Part shown: piece by piece, positions 44,101 through 55,419 of the stretch
How positions within the stretch are numbered: position 1 is the stretch's first letter
Layout: every line of letters starts with the position of its first letter
Position numbers and translations under genes: made by a program
DNA from: Trametes villosa
Taxonomy: Eukaryota > Basidiomycota > Agaricomycetes > Polyporales > Polyporaceae
Direction: 5' to 3'
DNA: 64,000 bases
NCBI GenBank assembly: GCA_002964805.2
Contig: PUDQ02000001.1
Location: forward strand, 2,628,001 to 2,692,000
The notes under the pieces: generated by a model
The model's input: the letters and a program-made list of their open reading frames with translations, nothing else
The model's database searches: none
What the model was told of the DNA's origin: nothing

Positions 44101-46647
44101 TATTACTGAAGTGCTGCTTACCTGCGCAGTCGAGACACTTGTGCCGGGCGCCTACAATGGGGCTTTGGCCGCACTCATCGCAATGCACGTGGAAGTGGCG
44201 GGTGGTGGCGTCGGTCGTCGCTGCCGCCGTGGAGCTGTGCAGAAGGGAGTTGCGAGCATCATCGTATGCCCCTCTCTTGCCCGGAGACAGGATAGGGAAG
44301 AACCCGTGAGTCGTGTTGTGAAGCTGGCGCTTCACGGGATCGAAGATGCACGCCTCACACAAATCGTAGTCTGAGGGGTGGAATGAGACTATGAGCGAAA
44401 TGAAGGGCATAGTCCACATTGAGCCACTGACCCGCGCATTGCAAGCACTTGTGCCTGATGCCAGAGATGTTCTTCTTCTGGCAACCGTCGCAGGTGATGC
44501 CCTTGTGCACAACCTGAGAGCCTTGACGTTTGTCCTTCACAATGCAGAAGTCGACGAAGTCGCCCGTCGTGTGGATCGGGAAGAACGCGTGTCCAGCGTC
44601 ATGGCTTCCCCACACCTTGGGCGAGGCCATGCACGCCTCGCAAAGGTCATAGTCTAAGAACGGCCCCAGGTCAATAGCGCGGAGGGTGGATGTAGGGGTC
44701 TACTGACCAGCACACTCCAGGCACTTGTACCTGATACCCTTGATGTGCCTCTTGTCGCAGTTGTCGCACCTCACTCCTTTGTGCACCCTGTCCTCGCTGC
44801 TCGTGCGCTCGTTCTGGGCTGTCGCCTGGCCGTGCGCAACCTCCCGAGCGGGGCCGAATGCGGCAGGTGGGAGCGGAAGGGGCAGAGGGCTGGAACTCCA
44901 GGGAGGCAAAGCCTTCATACCGGCCAGTTCCGCCCTCCCGTAGCCGAAGGGCACCGGCATTGGGGGCGGCGGAATAAACGGCGCAGGAGGTGGAGGCGGG
45001 AGCGGGATGCAGGGCGGAGGCGGAGGAGGCAAGAACGGTGGCGGTGGCGGGGGAGGAATGAAGTGGGAATGCGGAAGCAAACCTGGAGGCGAAGGTGGGA
45101 ACGGTGGCCAGTGCATAGCACGAGAGTACCTACTGGCAGCGGGCAGGCCCGGAGGAGTCGGACGGTGGGTAGGTGGCGACGGGAGGTTGGGGAGCCGCTC
45201 ATCCGCGCCGAAGGTCTTCTTGTGCGAGTCGTTGTCCCAATCCTTTCCAAACGTCTTCACCATCTTCTCCTCGAAGTCGCGCTGGAACTTGTCCATGAGC
45301 GCCTTGATCTCGGCCTTGCCTTGGTCTACAGAGCAGCAGTGGTGTGCGTCGTGAGCGTCTTGAGGGGGGGTGTTCATGGCAGACGACTCCATCGCGGGCC
45401 ACGTACGGCTTTGTCCTGCGGGCAAAGGCTGCTGCGACTGTGCCTGCTGCGCTTCGGACTGCGCCGTCTCAGATGGGTGGATTTGCGAGCTGCTGCGCGA
45501 CGGCGAGGATTCCATAACCACGTCGCCATCGACTGGCGCTGCTTGGTCCGGCCGGTGGTCGAAAAACAAGATGGGGGGAGGGGGAGCCACGAATGTTGCC
45601 GGCCGAGGTAGGGTAGTGTCTGTGGCCGAAGACTGCTGTGGTGACGACGTGCTAGTCACCTTAGAAGAGGTTGCCGAGGGAGATGGCTTGGTCAACTTCA
45701 GCGCCTTCAGCACCAATTCGGCGTCTGCTGTGGCTTCGGAAATTGAACGAACATTTCCGCTTGACAGCTGCATGCTAAACGGACGCCTCCGGCTACCCGC
45801 TCGAGGTTGCTCTGGCTCTGGCATGGCCGGAGCGGCCTGAGGCACCCTGGTGGAAGACGGGTTGTTGCCTAGCAAGTCAAAGAGCGACGGCCTCACTGTA
45901 CGAGCGCTGGCTGCACTCGTAACCGAGGTATCTCGCGAGGGAGGACGGGGAGGGAGAGGCCTCCACTCTGCAACAGAGTCTTCGGCGAAAGACATCGGCC
46001 GCGACGAGCTCTCGGCCATGGAGGTGGGCCGCGACGAACGCGGGGGCGTCGGCGGCATGGTGTGGAAGGTCAAAGAAGAACGATTGCTGGTGCCCTCGCG
46101 AATACGCTGCAACAGGACCTGGCGCTCGCCGCGCAAGCCACTGCGAACTTCCGCAGCAGGTCCAACGACAGTGGCTGTGGAGCGCTCACTGGGGGCGTCG
46201 GACTCGGTGGCAACGGACGTGCGCACATCCATGTCGGATTCGGTGGCAGAGGACTCGTCCAGACTGAGCGTCGGGGCCATATGGGGTGACTTGTGGGGGG
46301 TCTCGTCGAACACTGAGAAGCGTAGGAGAGCACCAGGCCACGAGCGCCCCTGATAAGAGGCGGTGTGCCGCGCATACTCTTCCGCAGAGTGGACCTCCTT
46401 GCCGATTAGGATGCGGGAAGGGGAATTATTAGGGGCGAAGAGAAGTTTGGACAGGTAAAAGGAGTGAGAGATGGGGAAGACCCTATACAACTGAAGAAGT
46501 GCTGCGGTGAGTACGAATGCGGGGTTGCTTGGCAGGGAAGGGCCATACCTGACGGTACAACTGATCATATGTGGGAAAGAGGGGGTCGGGGAAGGAGAAC
46601 TTGCGGGTTTCGTTGCGATAGGTGGCCTTGACTGTGAAGGCAGCCAT
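41151..46647 (-). CDS. NBR1-like selective autophagy receptor (PB1, six ZZ fingers, FW domain, AIM)
   Basis: Seen: ATG 46647 and a PB1 domain (MAAFTVKATYRNETRKFSFP, then FPTYDQLYRQ). A long Ser/Pro-rich linker follows (about 46380-44850), with a Pro tract. Then six ZZ zinc fingers: CDNCDKRHIKGIRYKCLECA; CDGCQKKNISGIRHKCLQCA; CDECGQSPIVGARHKCLDCA; CDICNHEIVGVRNKCLDCPD; CNLCDSRIRGDRF spliced to KCLDCPDYDMCQLC; CNVCGRRIVGIRYK spliced to CMSETCEDFDLCETC. The second half of a finger (YDLCxxC..H..H) is usually in the next exon. After another linker comes the four-tryptophan domain (FVKSWRMKN, PGEWPETTELVF, YVSSWRLSDG, GHSVWVEI). It ends DIEYVMLFDSSSEDD, stop 41151-41153. Family role: captures cargo and tethers it to Atg8 on phagophores. 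About ten introns, all short. Confidence 0.9.
41178..41189 (-). other. C-terminal Atg8-interacting motif (YVML)
   Basis: The last 15 residues read DIEYVMLFDSSSEDD. Tyr-Val-Met-Leu fits the aromatic-x-x-aliphatic AIM/LIR core, with acidic residues before it and an acidic/Ser patch after it, as expected of a functional, possibly phospho-regulated motif. Pattern only; binding not shown. Confidence 0.6.
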
Positions 46648-46863
46648 GGCTGGTGGTGGTGGAGGAGAGAGACGGAGCGGGCTGGAACTCGGAGCGGCAT
46701 GTACGTACGCGCTATATACCGTAATAAGCGCCGGTCGTATTCGGGTCGTGACGCTGCGTGACGCGTCGGGTCACGTGGCCTTTTAGAGCCTTCCCCAGTT
46801 TTTCCCCGCCATCTCGTTTCTCTCGTTCGCCATCTTCTCTGGCTCTCCTTTACCCTCATCACA
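46648..46863. promoter_or_regulatory. Bidirectional promoter with TATA and CACGTG E-box
   Basis: 216 nt between the starts of the NBR1-like gene (-) and the lyase (+). It contains tatata at 46713-46718, 66 nt before the NBR1-like ATG on the minus strand, and a palindromic cacgtg at 46772-46777, a bHLH-type site, roughly midway. Confidence 0.6.
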
Positions 46864-47734
46864 ATGTCTTCTGTGCCGCAATTTGAGCTGATCTCTGCAA
46901 CAAGATACGCGCCCTCTCTTCGGGACGTCTCATGGAACACCGATGCGAACGAACGCACGCCATCTCCATACCTCCTCCTCAGTTATCACCGCGACAGGCT
47001 GCTCGACGCTGCGAAAACGCACAACTGGACTGTTCCGGGACACCTTACGCTAGAACGCTTTGAAAAGCTTTGCAGCGCCGCGATTGCCGCTGAAGGGAGA
47101 GAGTCTCGTTCGCCCGAGGGCGACTTCCGGGTACTACGCCGGCCGTATATTGTGTTAAGTGCACCCATCATGCTCACTTGCCGTCCAGGTCCGCGTTCTG
47201 CTGTCCTTTCTCGGGGTGCTCTCTGTGACTGCCCATCCAATCCCTCGGCTTCCTGGACCAGATCCATTGGCATTATCCCTCTGGTTGCCGACTACCTCTC
47301 CTGAACCGCCCATCCCGCCCTCAGATCTCCTGGTTGTATTCCTCGATATCATACCGACACCATCCAGTCTGTTCACACGGACAAAGACCACCCGTCGGGA
47401 CCACTACACTGCCGCTAGGAGCCGCTTCAGCATAACTCCCCCGCCGACGCCTTCTCCACACGAAGTGCTCTTGTTTAATGGGGACGGCGACCTCACGGAG
47501 ACGTCCATACGCAATATCGCCTTCGCTCGTCGCGAGCCAGTACGCTGGGTAACCCCGGCAGCGTCGACTGGATGTTTGCCCGGCGTGATGCGTCGATGGT
47601 TGCTCGAACAAGGTCGGGTAGAGGAGGCTGCCGCAGGCGAGCTCGCGCGAGACGAGGTAGTCGAAGGGGAGTACGTCCTCACATTCAACGGTGTCGAGGG
47701 CTGTCGATTAGGGCAGGTTAGATTCACCCACTGA
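46864..47734 (+). CDS. Class IV PLP aminotransferase-fold protein, aminodeoxychorismate lyase-like (ABZ2 type)
   Basis: Seen: ATG 46864 (MSSVPQFELISATRYAPSLR), ending exon 1 with SPEGDFR; an intron from about 47133 to 47189; then VRVLLSF. The second exon has TKTTRRDHYTAARSR (the Lys is the candidate for PLP binding), VLLFNGDGDLTETSIRNIAF (E-T-S-x-R-N), WVTPAASTGCLPGVMRRWLL and VLTFNGVEGCRLGQVRF (N-G phosphate-loop motif); stop 47734. These are class IV fold signatures. In fungi the closest architecture I know is Abz2, which releases pyruvate from aminodeoxychorismate to give p-aminobenzoate for folate. A branched-chain or D-amino-acid aminotransferase is less likely. About 270 residues, two exons. 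Confidence 0.78.
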
Positions 47735-48157
47735 AGTACGCCTCTTCGTATCCAGCCTTCGCTTCGTGATGTCTGGGTACGGCTCTATCCCACTCATGGC
47801 TCCAAGTTCCCCTCGTGTTCACCGACGAATGGACCTTGAGCGTTTGGCAAGTGCCCAGGCCGCTTGCTACTCTCTGTAGTGCTAGCACACATGCTACATC
47901 CGACTGTTGGATACTGACTCTGGTCCGAAAAATGTAAGTTACGCTACCATCGGTAGAAGCTCAGTAGGGTGCGAACTCAGAGGCGCATGACTTGATGAAC
48001 CTAAATAAGCAGCTGTGTTGAATCTGAATCAGTGTCACCGACGCTGATCGTGCACCTTATCCCACCTGTGCATCGGACCAGATGCCAAATCCCTCTTTCC
48101 TTTACGCCACCACCATCGGAACTACGTCTTTCGTGCGCGGAGTTTACTCAGCCTGTA
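47735..48157. other. Intergenic, nothing recognised
   Basis: About 420 nt between the lyase stop and the BTB gene start, both on the plus strand. It must hold a terminator and a promoter, but I see no distinctive motif. Confidence 0.45.
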
Positions 48158-49491
48158 ATGGCAGACGAGATGCCTCCAGGCTCGCCTCTGAGTAGCGCCG
48201 GCTCCGACACCGACAGCTGCGCATCCACCGAGCCCACCAGCGAGCGACATCCGACGCTGTACTACGACGACGGCACCGTCGTGCTCTCGGGGCTGACCCA
48301 GAGCGGTTTCCGGCAATACTTCCGGGTACACAAGTCCGTCCTCTGCCAGCATTCGCCCCTGATCGCGGACGTGTTCGCCATCCCGCCGCTCCTCGTCCCG
48401 GGCTCGCAGACCTGCCTCGCGGAGACGTACGACGGTGTCGTGCACATCCAGATGCCCGACAGCGCCGAGGAGCTCGTCAGCTTCCTCACCATGTTCTACG
48501 ACCCGCTGTGAGTGTTCAGCCCCAACCTATGACCATGCGCACATTTGTCCGGCGCGCAGTACTGTGTCACGGTCGCGAGTATCACGCCCCTCAGTAGACC
48601 TCGCCTTATAGCCTGCTTAAGGCCTTGCCGAGGCATATAAGGCCTGTATAAGGTGGCTATAAGGTGGGCGTCCACTTGTGATCTAGGGGCAGAACTTCAA
48701 CTTGCGACCAATGCCGCCATACGACTCCGCTCACGCGACCCCTCTACAGCGGCGCCGCGTACAAGCGGTTCGACCCCAACACGCCCGTGCTCGTCGAGGG
48801 CGCGCTCAAGCTTGCCGCAAAATACGAGTGCGACGCGGTGCGCCACCGGATCATCGAGAACCTCGAGGCGGACTGGCCGCAGACGCTCGCGCAGTGGGAC
48901 GCGCGCCGCGCCGAGGCGGTCCTGCTCCGCTCCGAGCACTCGCTCCAGCTCACGGGCAAGGTTGGCGGGCGGTACCTCGACGACCGCCTGCCCGAGCCGG
49001 CGTCGGCGATCCGCGTCGCGAGCGACCACGGGATCCCGAGCCTGCTCCCCGCGGCGTTCTACCAGCTCGCGCTGCTGAGCACGGACGCGGACTGGGACGC
49101 GTGCCGCGCGAACCCGGGGAAGCACCTCCGGTTTGGGGCGCGCACGGCGCGGTGGCGGCTGCTCGACAAACGGGACCTCATGCGGCTCGTGCACGGGCAG
49201 AAGCTGCTCGCGGGGTACACCCGTGCTGTCGGGACGGACATCTTCGGGCCGCGGTGCGCGCGCGGGGTGAAGGGGTGCACGAAGGCGCGGGGCGACTGCT
49301 GGAAGTACTTCCAGGAGAACGCGCCGAACTCGATGGACGACCCGCTCGACATCCTGTACGACTGCATGCGCCTCGACACGCTCTTCACCGAGCTCCCGTG
49401 CGCGGCGTGCACGTCCGAGATCACCGTCATGGCGGAAAAGAAGCGGCGGGAGCTGTGGCGGAGCCTTCCTGCGTTCTTCAACCTGCAGTGA
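48158..49491 (+). CDS. BTB/POZ domain protein
   Basis: Seen: ATG 48158 (MADEMPPGSPLSSAGSDTDS). A BTB fold follows: LYYDDGTVVLSGLTQSGFRQ, YFRVHKSVLCQHSPLIADVF, VVHIQMPDSAEELVSFLTMF. It is joined across the intron 48508-48749 to LGAAYKRFDPNTPVLVEGAL and KLAAKYECDAVRHRIIENL. The C-terminal half (DHGIPSLLPAAFYQLALLS, GPRCARGVKGCTKARGDCW) is the extension usual in the large mushroom-specific BTB family, with scattered Cys. Stop 49491; about 360 residues, two exons. BTB domains dimerise or act as cullin-3 adaptors; which applies here is unknown. Confidence 0.88.
48636..48668 (+). repeat. Three 11-bp tandem repeats inside the BTB intron
   Basis: tataaggcctg, tataaggtggc and tataaggtggg in direct succession. 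They lie within the 242-nt intron, which is longer than usual here. Confidence 0.6.
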
Positions 49492-50424
49492 AGTACATAT
49501 ACCCTTACCCTCTTCCTCAGCTAGGCTTGTGCTATGGTCCTTGCTCCGTCGCATCGTCTCCGCTCCCGTGCTCTGTATCTCCGTCGCCACTGTATTGTGT
49601 CATGCTGTATTCTTCCTCTCTCCGTCGATCTGTTTCTCTCACACCCTCTGTACGATACGCTGTTGCTACGCTCCCCACGCGGTATGTCATATGTTCCAAG
49701 CTTCGCGTCATACGGCCGGAACATCCTTCTCGTGTCTCAGGACCGATGCGTGTATATACTTATTCGGTCGTCTCGTAGCTAAGGGCGTGTACAAGTAGGG
49801 ATATATTCTCTATAACGCGGCACGCCATACGGGCGCACCGCGCGGAGGTGGGCTTCGTTCGAACAACAAGCAAGACAACACGGCCCTATCCTACAACTGA
49901 AAGTAGATAAATAGGCTGACAACGAAGAATGCGGGGCGTTTGCGCGTCGGGGACGCGCTTTGAATGCAGTGCAGAGAAGAACGGGGATGCGGGGGGCGAC
50001 ATGTGGGGCGGGGACGGGAACGGAGATGATGGGAGGGAATACGGGCGAATGCGGGCGATGTGTGGGTGTGTGCGGGAAAAGAAGTAGAAGTTGTCGTGAA
50101 TGCGGGTGGGCGGGGGATTATGGCGTGAAGTGCTGGGGATGCCAAGACGTGGATCGGGTGACGGTCGAAGCATAGCAACAGGACGTTAAGCCAAGTTACA
50201 CGTTACAGTATCATATATAGCGGGTTTACATATCGGCGGACGGGCGGATGCAGGGCAGAGCGAAGTGGCACGAGGGTGGGGAGCGGGGATCGGATGGGAG
50301 CGACAATGTGGATGTGGCGGGGACGTGGGGATGGGGCGTGCAGAACGAAGCGGGAAGCGTGGAAGAGCGAATGCAGTCATGGCGGGTCGTGATCGTTACG
50401 TCGTGAAAGGAAGCGCGAACGAGG
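49492..50424. other. Convergent 3' region
   Basis: About 930 nt between the BTB gene stop (+) and the RhoGEF stop (-). The first 250 nt are C/T-rich; the remainder is GA/G-rich with small frames. No gene recognised. Confidence 0.45.
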
Positions 50425-53400
50425 TTACTTTTGGTGCTGCTGGCGGAGGAACGCGGCATGCGCCTGCGCGCGGTCGCACCTCTTCGCGATGCGCAGCGCG
50501 ATCTCGTACGCGCGCTCAACCAGCGCGCGGGAGGGGCTGGTCGTCGGGGTGTGGTCCAGAAGGTCTGTATAGCAGCAGCTGATCAGCGATACGCGTAAAC
50601 GACAGCGAGCGCGAAGAGACGCACCTCGGTACTGCAGCACATAGCGCATGACCCTCTGCGTCGGCTGGATAGCGAGCTCTCGTACGTGCATCTTCGCGTC
50701 CTGCTCCGAGTGCTTTTTCCCGTGCCCGTGGGCACTCGCGCTCGACGAGTGGTGCTGATGGTGGTGGTGTGCATGAGTCGGTGTGTGCGGCGACGCGGGC
50801 GGGGACACCAGGCTGGGCAGGTTGCTGAGCGACGACGGCATGCTCTTCCGCTTCCACGTGTTCATCGCAGTCATCGCAGTCATCGCGCGTGTCAGCCCGA
50901 GCGTCGACGCGTTCGCCTTGCTCCCGTGTCCGTGCATGCTCCGCGCCCCCGACGGCCTGCCCGGCGAAAAGTCGGGCTCGAACGACGGCGTCGACGGGAC
51001 GGCGAGCCCGAACGCGAGGCCGGTGCCCAGCGCAGCGGTAAACATCCCGCTGCCCCCGTGGCCGATGCTCGAGCTCGTATCCCCGTGGCCCGTCTCGGAC
51101 ACCGTGGACGTGAACCGGCGGCCCACGATAGACTCGCGCTTGGGCGTCACGATGCCATTTTGGCTGCGCGTGCGCATCGAGAGCCGCAGGCTCGGCGCGG
51201 GAGAGTCGTGCCCGTGGTTCGAGAGGCTGTCGTCCGCGAGCTTCTTCGTCAGCTTCCGCGTTGGCTTGAGGTTCGCGTCTTCAACGAAGAACTCGCCGAC
51301 GACGGACGACCACGCGACCAGGGCGCTCTCGAGCTCGTCCTCGCAGCCGATGAAGGCCGTGCTGACGCCCCATGCGCTAGGGTCGTCGATGAGGTGCGAG
51401 AGCATCGTCTCGGATGCTCTCAGGAGGGCGGGGACATGCCGACAAACCAGCGAAGCGAAGTGTGGCGCCAGTTCGGTGGACGCAAGCTCGCGGAGTCGAG
51501 CCTGGTAGTTGCGCTCGGTCTGCACAAGCTCGCGGCAGCAGAAGAGCACCTGGCGCGCGGTCTTCCAGTCTTCCTCGTTGTCCCCGTCCGAAAGCGCCTC
51601 GTCGTCCGAGTTGTCGCCGTCAAGCTCGCGATCGAAGTTGCCGACGCTGAAGCGTGCGCGCGACGGCGAGCGCGGAGAGATGCCCATCTCGCGAGGCCCG
51701 CCGAAGAAGAACGACGACCGGCGGTCGAAGGTGTCCAGCGTGGACTCCTCATCTCCGTGGCCAACCTGACTGGGCGCAGCACTGCGACGGCCGGGCAGTC
51801 GACCACGCGCCAGCGCCATGCTCTCCTTCCGCAGACGTTCGAGGTGGTGCACGAGGACGTCTTCTGGGACGTCTGCCATCGCCAGAGTCCAGCGCCGCAT
51901 AGCATCTTCGCTTCGATCGAGGGACCCGCTGACCACAGAGAAACCTGATGTGGAGGCCCCGGCATTGCTTCGAGCGGTCCTTCGTAGGGGGCTTGCACCG
52001 GACGTCGAAGCAGAATCCGCTGACGGAGGGGAGGTACTGTAGCCAACTTGAGTCTCGGAGGCGCCAGACGCGAACTCTGTCGGCGATGCGCATTCCACGT
52101 ACGGGTTGAATTGGTCTACGCTGGGGTCGTCCCATTCACGTACGTTGAGGTTCGACAGGCGATCGGACAGGTCTTCTTGCAGCGCGAGCTGGGAAGATAG
52201 CGCCGCGACGGAGGTAGAGCACAAGCCGGTGCAGGCCAGCTGCGCGAGCGCGTGCGAGGAGCGTTTGCTGCGAACCTCGAAGATCGGGTCCAGCGTCGAC
52301 CGCCGTAAGGGCGAGAGGTCCGTGAGCTGTGGGATGCGTGTTCCCGGGTGATGTCATGATTGACAGGCAGGCAGGATAGTTTGGGATAGAATGTGATGGG
52401 AGGCGCGGCGCAAGGAGCACGTCAGTCCCGGGCGATAACGCGCAGCAAACAAGGAGGCTTACGGAAGTATACCATGAGGCCGGCTCCGGGCCGTATTCGA
52501 AGGACTCGGCCTCCTCTGCAGCGTGTCGCGCTTCTTCGACACTTGACCAATTCCTGCTCCTCTGCGTGCGCTGACCTAGACCGCTTGGAGTAGATTGCGA
52601 CCTGTCCAGGGCCTCCGCATGCCCGCCGAGTGGATACTGGTACACGCCCGACGGCGCCAGCGGCGGCCGCCGTTTGTGAAGCTTGTTCGCGCGCGGCGCG
52701 TTCTTGGTGCTGTTCCGCGGGGACAAGGAGGGAGGAGTGGAGTCAGGGGTAGTGAGCGCTGTCGATGCGTACGAGAATGCGGTGCTCCCCGAGCTGGAGG
52801 TTGTGCAGCTACTGTCGGTCGCGTCGCTGCTCCTGGAGCTGGGCGAGGGTCGCTTTGCGCTACCATGGCCGCTGTCGCTCACGCTGCGTGTAGGCCGGTA
52901 AGACCTGCCGCTCATGCCGGGCGGGCTGCTCGATCTACTGGAGCCTCGGGGAGAGTCGTGGGATCCAAAGGTGCGCGAGAACAAGGAGCCAAAGAGCGAC
53001 TGGCCCAGGGACGACGAGGACGAGGACGGGCGGGTTTTGTGCAGCTTGTTCCTGCGAGCGCGGACTGAAGAGGCTTTACGCGTAGCGAGCTCCATGGAAG
53101 GGCGAGCAAGCGGGGCCTTCGATGAGGACGGACTGTCATCAGCGGCAGGTGCAGACACATGTGGGGAAGTTAATATCGCTCGGGCGCCCGGTGCGCCCTC
53201 CGGCGAAGTCGCGGCGCCATTGACGGTAGTGCGATACGAGTGGCCGACGTCGGACTGAGAGTGGGAGAAGATGCGTCTGGGCGGCGAGTTGTCGGTAGGC
53301 ATCAGAATCGTTACAGACTTTGAACGTTCGTGCACCGCGGGAGACTTTGGGGGAACGGGCGGCGGCGTCTCGTCGTCGTCCTCCGGCGGCGCCGGTAATA

Positions 53401-53782
53401 AGTGTTCGTCCATAATAACCTCGAGGTCGCCGCGATCTGTCGCGTTCCCACCGGCGGCGAGCGCGACTGAGGCGGCATGACGAGACGAGAGTGGAGCGGG
53501 TTGCTGCGAGGAACCCGAGGGCGAGCGCGCTGCGTCGGCTGATGGGGATCTTAGCAAGGAAGCGAAGAAAGAACACGGGTGTTACGACGAACCTAGACGG
53601 CCGGGCGCCTGCTCGAGAAGCCTGTCGCGCGTCGGGGGCGGGGCGGTCGCGAAGAGCGGATCGCGATAATCTACGAGCGCGTCCTCCAAGGGCGCAAACG
53701 CTGTCTTGGACAGCTCGTAGGGGTTGAAAATATCGGCTGAAATAGAGGCATGGGCGTGAACGGGCATGGGCTGGCACTCCAT
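50425..53782 (-). CDS. RhoGEF (Dbl-homology domain) protein with long disordered N-terminus
   Basis: Seen: ATG 53782 (MECQPMPVHAHASISADIFN). The exon ends near 53600; then a very Ser/Pro-rich region (about 53550-52640), including ETPPPVPPKSPAVHERSKSV (possible SH3-binding) and several RSxS sites. DH domain: TARQVLFCCRELVQTERNYQ and RLRELASTELAPHFASLV (first conserved helix, about 51580-51450), VSTAFIGCEDELESAL. Then about 190 residues of low complexity with a His-rich run, then the third conserved helix MHVRELAIQPTQRVMRYVLQ, LLDHTPTTSPSRALVERAYE, and an end FLRQQHQK at 50425. DH domains activate Rho-family GTPases by nucleotide exchange. No PH domain follows, and the DH domain is interrupted. 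Four or so exons. Confidence 0.85.
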
Positions 53783-55419
53783 GGAGCTTGAAGGCGCTGT
53801 GGAGGATCTGCAGGCACCGAGGGGGCTTCGTGAGATAGGGCGTGTTTCCTTGAGCCTTGGCTGTGGCTGGAGGAGGTGGAGGAGAACACAGGGGCCGACG
53901 ACGAGCTGGGTGCGCCGAGGGTGGGTGTATGCGTGGCGTTGCCAGCGAGGGCGTCGCCTACGAGCGAGGCGGGAAGGCCATGGAGCAGAGGGGGAGATAT
54001 TGCACTCGGAGGTGGGCTCGGCCAGAGACGTCCCATCTTCGGCCAGGGCGGCCTCTATTTCAGCGTGACGACTGTCCGCGTCGTTCTGACGTCACGCCCA
54101 TCCCATGCGCGTCAACGCTCTTTTCCCCTGCTCGGCCCTGCCCTCCCCCGCATCCCATTGGTCGCCACGCGCCCCGGATCAGCCCCTTCCTCCTCGTTGC
54201 CTGTCGATTATCGTGTGTGCGCCCACATCGAGACGCTTCCTCCCGTCCTCGCTCGCTGCTTCACTCCACTCCGCCCGCCGGTCAACACACGCTAGGCTCG
54301 CGGCGCTCCGATCGCCTCATTCCGCCCCTTGCGCTGTCTGCTAGTCTCCTGATACCACCCATAGCGCCCGCATTTGAGTCGCCTGGGCCCAGCGTTCCGA
54401 AACGCAGGTTCTAAGCGTTCTACGTGTATCTAGACTGCTCGAACCCTGACCACCTTTCTAATCAGCTCTGATTACCCGGCCATACCACATCGTGAGTGAC
54501 GCACTGCATGACATCCTAATTCTGGCTCACCGACATGCTCACAGCTCGACCTTCTACAACCTACGCGCATATGCATCTATTCACGAGACGACTTCAGTAT
54601 GGCGCCAACGGAAAAATAGGACGCATGCTTAACCTCGCCTCCTTCCCATGTTCGCATGGTCGCGCGACATCCCCGCATCCCCGCCTGCACCAGCGGCACC
54701 TGAGTCTAATCCTCAATACAACGTGCCCGGCCCAGTCCATGTGTATCGCCGGGCGGCTCGCACGTCCTCCGCCGCGAAGGCCTCGAAGACTGCGGTCTGC
54801 CGCCCTGTACATAAGGCTCGGCCGCCCCCGCTCACGACCGTGAGGTCCACGCCGCCTTCCGTCTGTCTTGTGGTCGCACCGCGCGCGACCCGTGGACAGG
54901 CCATGCTGCGGTGCCCGCCTTATCATGCTCTCGCTCGTCTTCTGCAGATCCAGACGACCGCCCTTCCTCCAAGCCCCGAAAGCGTCCGCCGTGAATGGCG
55001 GGAAGCGCGACGCGTCACGCGTATAACGCGTCTGTCACACCGTAGCGCGTCGCGGGTCTTTCCAGCCTCCAGGCACTCCCAGTCTCCCGGGCAGACCGGG
55101 CTCCACTCCACGCGAAGATCCAGGGACGCCTTCCACTCTCTTCAGAGAGCGTTCCTGGGAGTGGAGAAGTAGTCAATTGTGTGAGGTGGATATGCACTGT
55201 TCTGATGTCGCGTTCCTCCTCTCTCATCAGCCAACCCGCTGCGTTGCGAAAACGGCGCGCCGCAGGCCGGGCGCAGGGCTCAGCACGCCCTCACTGCACA
55301 TCGATAGCAGGCGGAATCCGCGCGTCGATATCGCGGACTGTCTGAGTTCTCGCGCTCTATCGTTCTGCGCCGGAGCATACAAAGATAGGGCCCAGCGTCC
55401 GCCGTCACGGTCCTCGCCG
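53783..55419. other. Long intergenic region
   Basis: About 1.6 kb upstream of the RhoGEF gene and downstream of rib7. Open frames on both strands (up to 185 residues) are Arg/Pro/Ser-rich and overlap each other. No family recognised. Confidence 0.4.

Noticed and set aside
44745..45611. 288-residue plus-strand reading frame
   Set aside because: Shadow of the Pro/Ser linker of the NBR1-like gene; Gly/Arg-rich, no motif.
48697..49590. 297-residue minus-strand reading frame opposite the BTB gene
   Set aside because: Arg/Pro/Glu-rich antisense shadow; the plus frame has the BTB and Cys-rich extension and splices correctly.
50686..51948. 420-residue plus-strand reading frame
   Set aside because: Antisense to the RhoGEF gene, whose frame carries conserved DH motifs; this frame is an Arg/Ala/Val-rich shadow.
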